A stretch of DNA of 64,000 bases from contig CALDYU010000005.1 in assembly GCA_937944485.1 (NCBI GenBank), forward strand, positions 248,001-312,000, read 5' to 3'. The number at the start of each line of letters is the position of its first letter. Positions within the stretch are counted from its first letter, which is position 1. This DNA comes from an uncultured Flavobacteriaceae bacterium. GTDB lineage: Bacteria > Bacteroidota > Bacteroidia > Flavobacteriales > Flavobacteriaceae. A program made the position numbers and the translations under genes. This document shows, piece after piece, positions 61,524 through 64,000 of this stretch. The notes beneath the pieces were generated by a model. It was not told the origin of the DNA, searched no databases, and saw nothing but the letters and a program-made list of their open reading frames with translations.

Positions 61524-62370
61524 TTGTACTAAAGTTTTGTAGGTTAATTAATTTTTCTAGTTGCTCTTTCTTTTGAGTGAAATGAGCATTATGTGATTGC
61601 TGAAAGTTTGGATTTTGCTTGTACAATTCCATTAATTGAGAGACTGACATACATTCATTGATTCTATCTAGTATGGAATTATTAACTAAAGGTTCAGCAT
61701 TACACCATTGCAATAACTTTTTACCTGTTGAAGCATTTATTACAAACTCTGGTTTATTAGCAAACAATCCTGTTCTATCTTTTGATGCTTTTACTAAATG
61801 CTGGTCATTAACAAGCTCGAAATTTACTGTCAATTCATACTCAAAACCTTCTCTAGTAATTTCTTTTGTACCATGTTTAACTACCTTAGTTCTACCATTA
61901 CCACCAACATCTAAGGAGTAATCTACTTTTCTTCTAGTAGTTGTAATAACATGGCACTTTGCATTTAATATCTTATCTATAAATGCTTGATGTCTTGGCG
62001 TTACCTTAGCCCAATCTTGAAACCTTCCCCCTAGTTGTTCTTGTATCTGTAAGCATCCTCCTTTACCATTCCATTCATGGGTGATACTATCAATAATTAT
62101 AACCTTAATGTCAGCTTTTTCACATACCTCTATGGCTTCAATATATCTCTCAGGACTATAAGGAGCTGAAAGGTCTAATACATTAAAATTACCTAAATGT
62201 GAATATAGACTTGAAGATGAATTTTCAGTATCTATAACTGCTATTTTAGTCCAGTCTTGGGTCATACCATAAGCTAATTGAAGAGCTGAATAAGTCTTCC
62301 CAAAACCTGATGGTCCAGATATGCCTAGCCTTAGTTTTACATTCTGTCTTTTACTTTGTTTTAATTGCAT
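61492..62370 (-). CDS. Sak4-like/AAA_24 RecA-fold ATPase
   Basis: A 292-residue RecA-type ATPase. Walker A GISGPSGFGKTYSALQL (residues 17-33), Walker B IKVIIIDSITHEW (about residues 93-105), and a late VITTTRRKVDY strand. Phage Sak4-type annealing/recombination proteins have this size and order. The pairing with DUF932 and an integrase suggests a DNA-recombination module of element 2. Confidence 0.5.
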   Translation of the reverse strand: MQLKQSKRQNVKLRLGISGPSGFGKTYSALQLAYGMTQDWTKIAVIDTENSSSSLYSHLGNFNVLDLSAPYSPERYIEAIEVCEKADIKVIIIDSITHEWNGKGGCLQIQEQLGGRFQDWAKVTPRHQAFIDKILNAKCHVITTTRRKVDYSLDVGGNGRTKVVKHGTKEITREGFEYELTVNFELVNDQHLVKASKDRTGLFANKPEFVINASTGKKLLQWCNAEPLVNNSILDRINECMSVSQLMELYKQNPNFQQSHNAHFTQKKEQLEKLINLQNFSTNGTTTHTKAD

Positions 62371-62412
62371 TGTTAAAAATTTTTAAGTTTAAATTGAATT
62401 CATTTTAAAATG

Positions 62413-62442
62413 AAAAAGACCCTCAAAATGGAGAGCCTTTTT
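62413..62442 (-). terminator. terminator of the element 2 recombinase gene
   Basis: AAAAAGGCTCTC/GAGGGTCTTTTT forms a 12-bp stem with two G-U pairs and a T-rich tail on the minus strand. Confidence 0.5.
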
Positions 62443-62460
62443 CGAATAGTTCTTTTGATT

Positions 62461-63693
62461 TTAAGCAGCGTATTTACTATCTGGTTCTTTTAAGAGCCTT
62501 CTCATTGCATCGTCTAATACATCATTTTCAAATTCTTTAAGATATACCTGTGTTACACTAGGGTCTTTATGCCCCATAGATTGACCTATGATTTCAGAAG
62601 AAATACCAGCATACTTTAAGTTAGTGGCGAAGCTATGCCTCAATACATACGATGTGAATTTTGTTTTAACACCTTGTATTTTAGCAATTTCTTTCAGCTT
62701 TTTATTAAACGCTCTTAAAGTCTTATTTCTCCTATTATCTATTTGTATAGGAGTTAAATTATCTTGTAACAGAATTGGAAAAATGTATTCTGTAGGTCTA
62801 TTTTGTGCTTTATAATAGGTTAATATTTCCTTTACAGGCTCTAGCATTTTAACAGTAAACCTACCTTTAGTTTTTGACCTTATATAGGTAATTCTATCAC
62901 CTTGTATATTCTCCCATTTTAGCTTCATTAAGTCAACAAAATTCATTCCTCCCATATAATAGCTAAACATCAAGTAATTTCTTGCATCCGTCAAATGAGG
63001 GTGTTTATCCGTATTTATGGTTTCCATTAACCTTATATCAGTTCTACTTACTGCTCGTTTAATTGCTTTCCCTTTTAATTTGGATATTTTATACTCTTTA
63101 AAAGGGTAATGTTTTTGTTCAACAATTCCTTTTTTTATAGCATCATTAAACAATGCTCTTAGATTCCTCATTTTTACACTTACTCCACCATCCTTGTTAT
63201 TATTACTTCTTAAGTATACTTCGTATTTATCTAGTAAAGAGTGTGTTATTTCACGGAAGATTAATTTTTTATTCTTGTTGAATTTGAAAAAAGAATTCTC
63301 TAAACTTTTATAGGTTTTTGCATTCCTAATATTTCCAGACTTCATCAAATCATCAATTTTTTCAGTTAAAATCTCAGCTACCGTTATATTGTTTGACTTT
63401 CTACCTCTAAAGTTATTTTCAAACTCCCCTAATGTAAAGTCAAGCTCATTTGCTCTATACTCTCTTATTATCTCATAAGCTCTTGATTTAAGTTTTAAGA
63501 GTGTTTCATTTGCTATCTGATAATCTAAATGTTGTTTAGTGAATTGCTCGTTTAGAAAATGTGCTTTATCGCATTGCATTCCCAAACTAATCATCTTTCG
63601 TTTCCCATCTTTAAGTACTCGTAAGTAAACCGCATACTTGCCATTAGACAAAGGCTTCCCATCAAGCACCAATTTTACTGTTGCTTTTATCAT
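62461..63693 (-). CDS. Bacteroidota-type tyrosine recombinase of element 2
   Basis: A 410-residue recombinase. Arm-binding N-terminus (ATVKLVLDGKPLSNGKYAVY), SAM-like core-binding domain (about residues 105-200), catalytic domain (about 215-400). Box II reads TSYVLRHSFATNL, and the nucleophile Tyr is in MGHKDPSVTQVYLKEF. The usual box I Arg is Asn (MGGMNFVDLMKLKW) and the HxxR His is Tyr, substitutions of the kind known in Bacteroidota recombinases such as IntDOT (Arg I missing). It probably inserted element 2. It lies close to the window's right end. Confidence 0.5.
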   Translation of the reverse strand: MIKATVKLVLDGKPLSNGKYAVYLRVLKDGKRKMISLGMQCDKAHFLNEQFTKQHLDYQIANETLLKLKSRAYEIIREYRANELDFTLGEFENNFRGRKSNNITVAEILTEKIDDLMKSGNIRNAKTYKSLENSFFKFNKNKKLIFREITHSLLDKYEVYLRSNNNKDGGVSVKMRNLRALFNDAIKKGIVEQKHYPFKEYKISKLKGKAIKRAVSRTDIRLMETINTDKHPHLTDARNYLMFSYYMGGMNFVDLMKLKWENIQGDRITYIRSKTKGRFTVKMLEPVKEILTYYKAQNRPTEYIFPILLQDNLTPIQIDNRRNKTLRAFNKKLKEIAKIQGVKTKFTSYVLRHSFATNLKYAGISSEIIGQSMGHKDPSVTQVYLKEFENDVLDDAMRRLLKEPDSKYAA

Positions 63694-63779
63694 TTTTAAT
63701 AAATTTTGTGTTTATAAATCCGCCACAAAGAAATTGAGACGGAATATTGCAGAAACTGCAACAATTACAGTTTTACATA

Positions 63780-64000
63780 CTACCTTAAGATTCGTTTAAA
63801 TTGACCATGACCTATTTTGATAATAGCCCGCTTTTTTCGCCATTGAACCAATTTGTCATCAACTGTTCGTTGTGGTATATCAAATTTTAAACCATTTTCT
63901 ATTGCTTGTTTTCTAGTGAAAATTTTATTTAAACTAAACAGTAAATCTTCGTCTGATTGAGATAAAATACCATCCTCAATAGTATTATGAATTATTAAAG
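63780..64000 (-). CDS. C-terminal part of a protein with a winged-helix-like end (5' partial)
   Basis: The minus-strand frame is open from the window edge to a TAG at 63780-63782. The 73 visible residues include SDEDLLFSLNKIFTRKQAIE, then QRTVDDKLVQWRKKRAIIKI and the end QFKRILR. This is a helix-turn-helix followed by a wing, as at the end of mobile-element primase or helicase proteins. Without the rest no family can be given. It lies 86 bp upstream of the recombinase gene on the same strand. Confidence 0.5.
   Translation of the reverse strand, partial: LIIHNTIEDGILSQSDEDLLFSLNKIFTRKQAIENGLKFDIPQRTVDDKLVQWRKKRAIIKIGHGQFKRILR

Larger units (their letters stand above)
47724..64000. mobile_element. 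Element 2: defence-carrying integrated element (right end outside window)
   Basis: It begins where the tRNA-Ala gene is interrupted. It holds RadC-like, Sak4-like ATPase, DUF932 and tyrosine recombinase genes, and an eight-gene defence operon. No right boundary is visible before 64,000. The left boundary is inferred from the tRNA break; no direct repeat partner is seen inside the window. Confidence 0.5.

Overview
The window is AT-rich chromosomal DNA from a member of the Bacteroidota, almost certainly a marine Flavobacteriaceae. The evidence is a BatE-like TPR/SH3 protein, an IPExxxVDY-family protein, an ECF sigma/FecR/TonB-receptor trio with STN domains, an OmpA protein with thrombospondin type-3 repeats, a DUF6438 lipoprotein, and promoters of the TAnnTTTG type. 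No genus can be named from this sequence alone.

Core region (1 to about 37,230): the end of a batE-like gene; a bicarbonate cluster of two SulP transporters flanking a beta-carbonic anhydrase; pheS; lipoproteins and a CYTH protein; an ECF sigma/FecR/TonB-receptor signalling unit, with an Asp-rich metallopeptidase lipoprotein divergent from it; dinB; a small stress-like cluster (cupredoxin-like, AhpD-like, His-rich small ORF, AraC regulator); a PAS protein; a minus-strand run of pyk, IPExxxVDY, rnc, fabF and acpP; purN, RNase H, a PfkB kinase and a long PurF-like amidotransferase; three tandem small-RNA-like units; sod; and addA-like, kbl, ompA, addB-like and SDR genes.

Element 1 (about 37,232 to 47,723) is a compact 10.5-kb integrated element. 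It is bounded by remnants of the 3' end of a tRNA-Ala gene and carries paired integrase arm-type repeats at both ends. It encodes a tyrosine integrase, an excisionase-like HTH protein, a filamentous-phage-like replication protein with an embedded iteron/stem-loop, a Nu1-like small terminase, a lone tail tape-measure protein, small unknown proteins, and a GHKL ATPase/STAS-like pair beside an XRE repressor. No capsid, portal, large terminase or other tail gene is seen. This is the gene content expected of a phage satellite and is the first main candidate for something undescribed.

Element 2 (from about 47,724 to beyond the window end) begins exactly where the tRNA-Ala(GGC) gene is cut in its anticodon stem, and carries its own Bacteroidota-type tyrosine recombinase at 62,461-63,693. 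Its centre is one co-directional run of eight genes (50,599-60,340): XRE regulator, type III restriction-modification Mod and Res, a DUF4263 (Shedu-like) nuclease, an Mrr-like endonuclease, a GIY-YIG protein, a DUF2779 protein (Cas4-like plus DEDD exonuclease-like) and an Abi protein. Spacing is 0-86 bp, so it looks like a composite anti-phage defence operon, the second main candidate. A RadC-like protein, a Sak4-like ATPase and a DUF932 protein form the recombination/mobility side of this element.

All functions are read from sequence motifs by eye. No alignment, profile search or folding was run.
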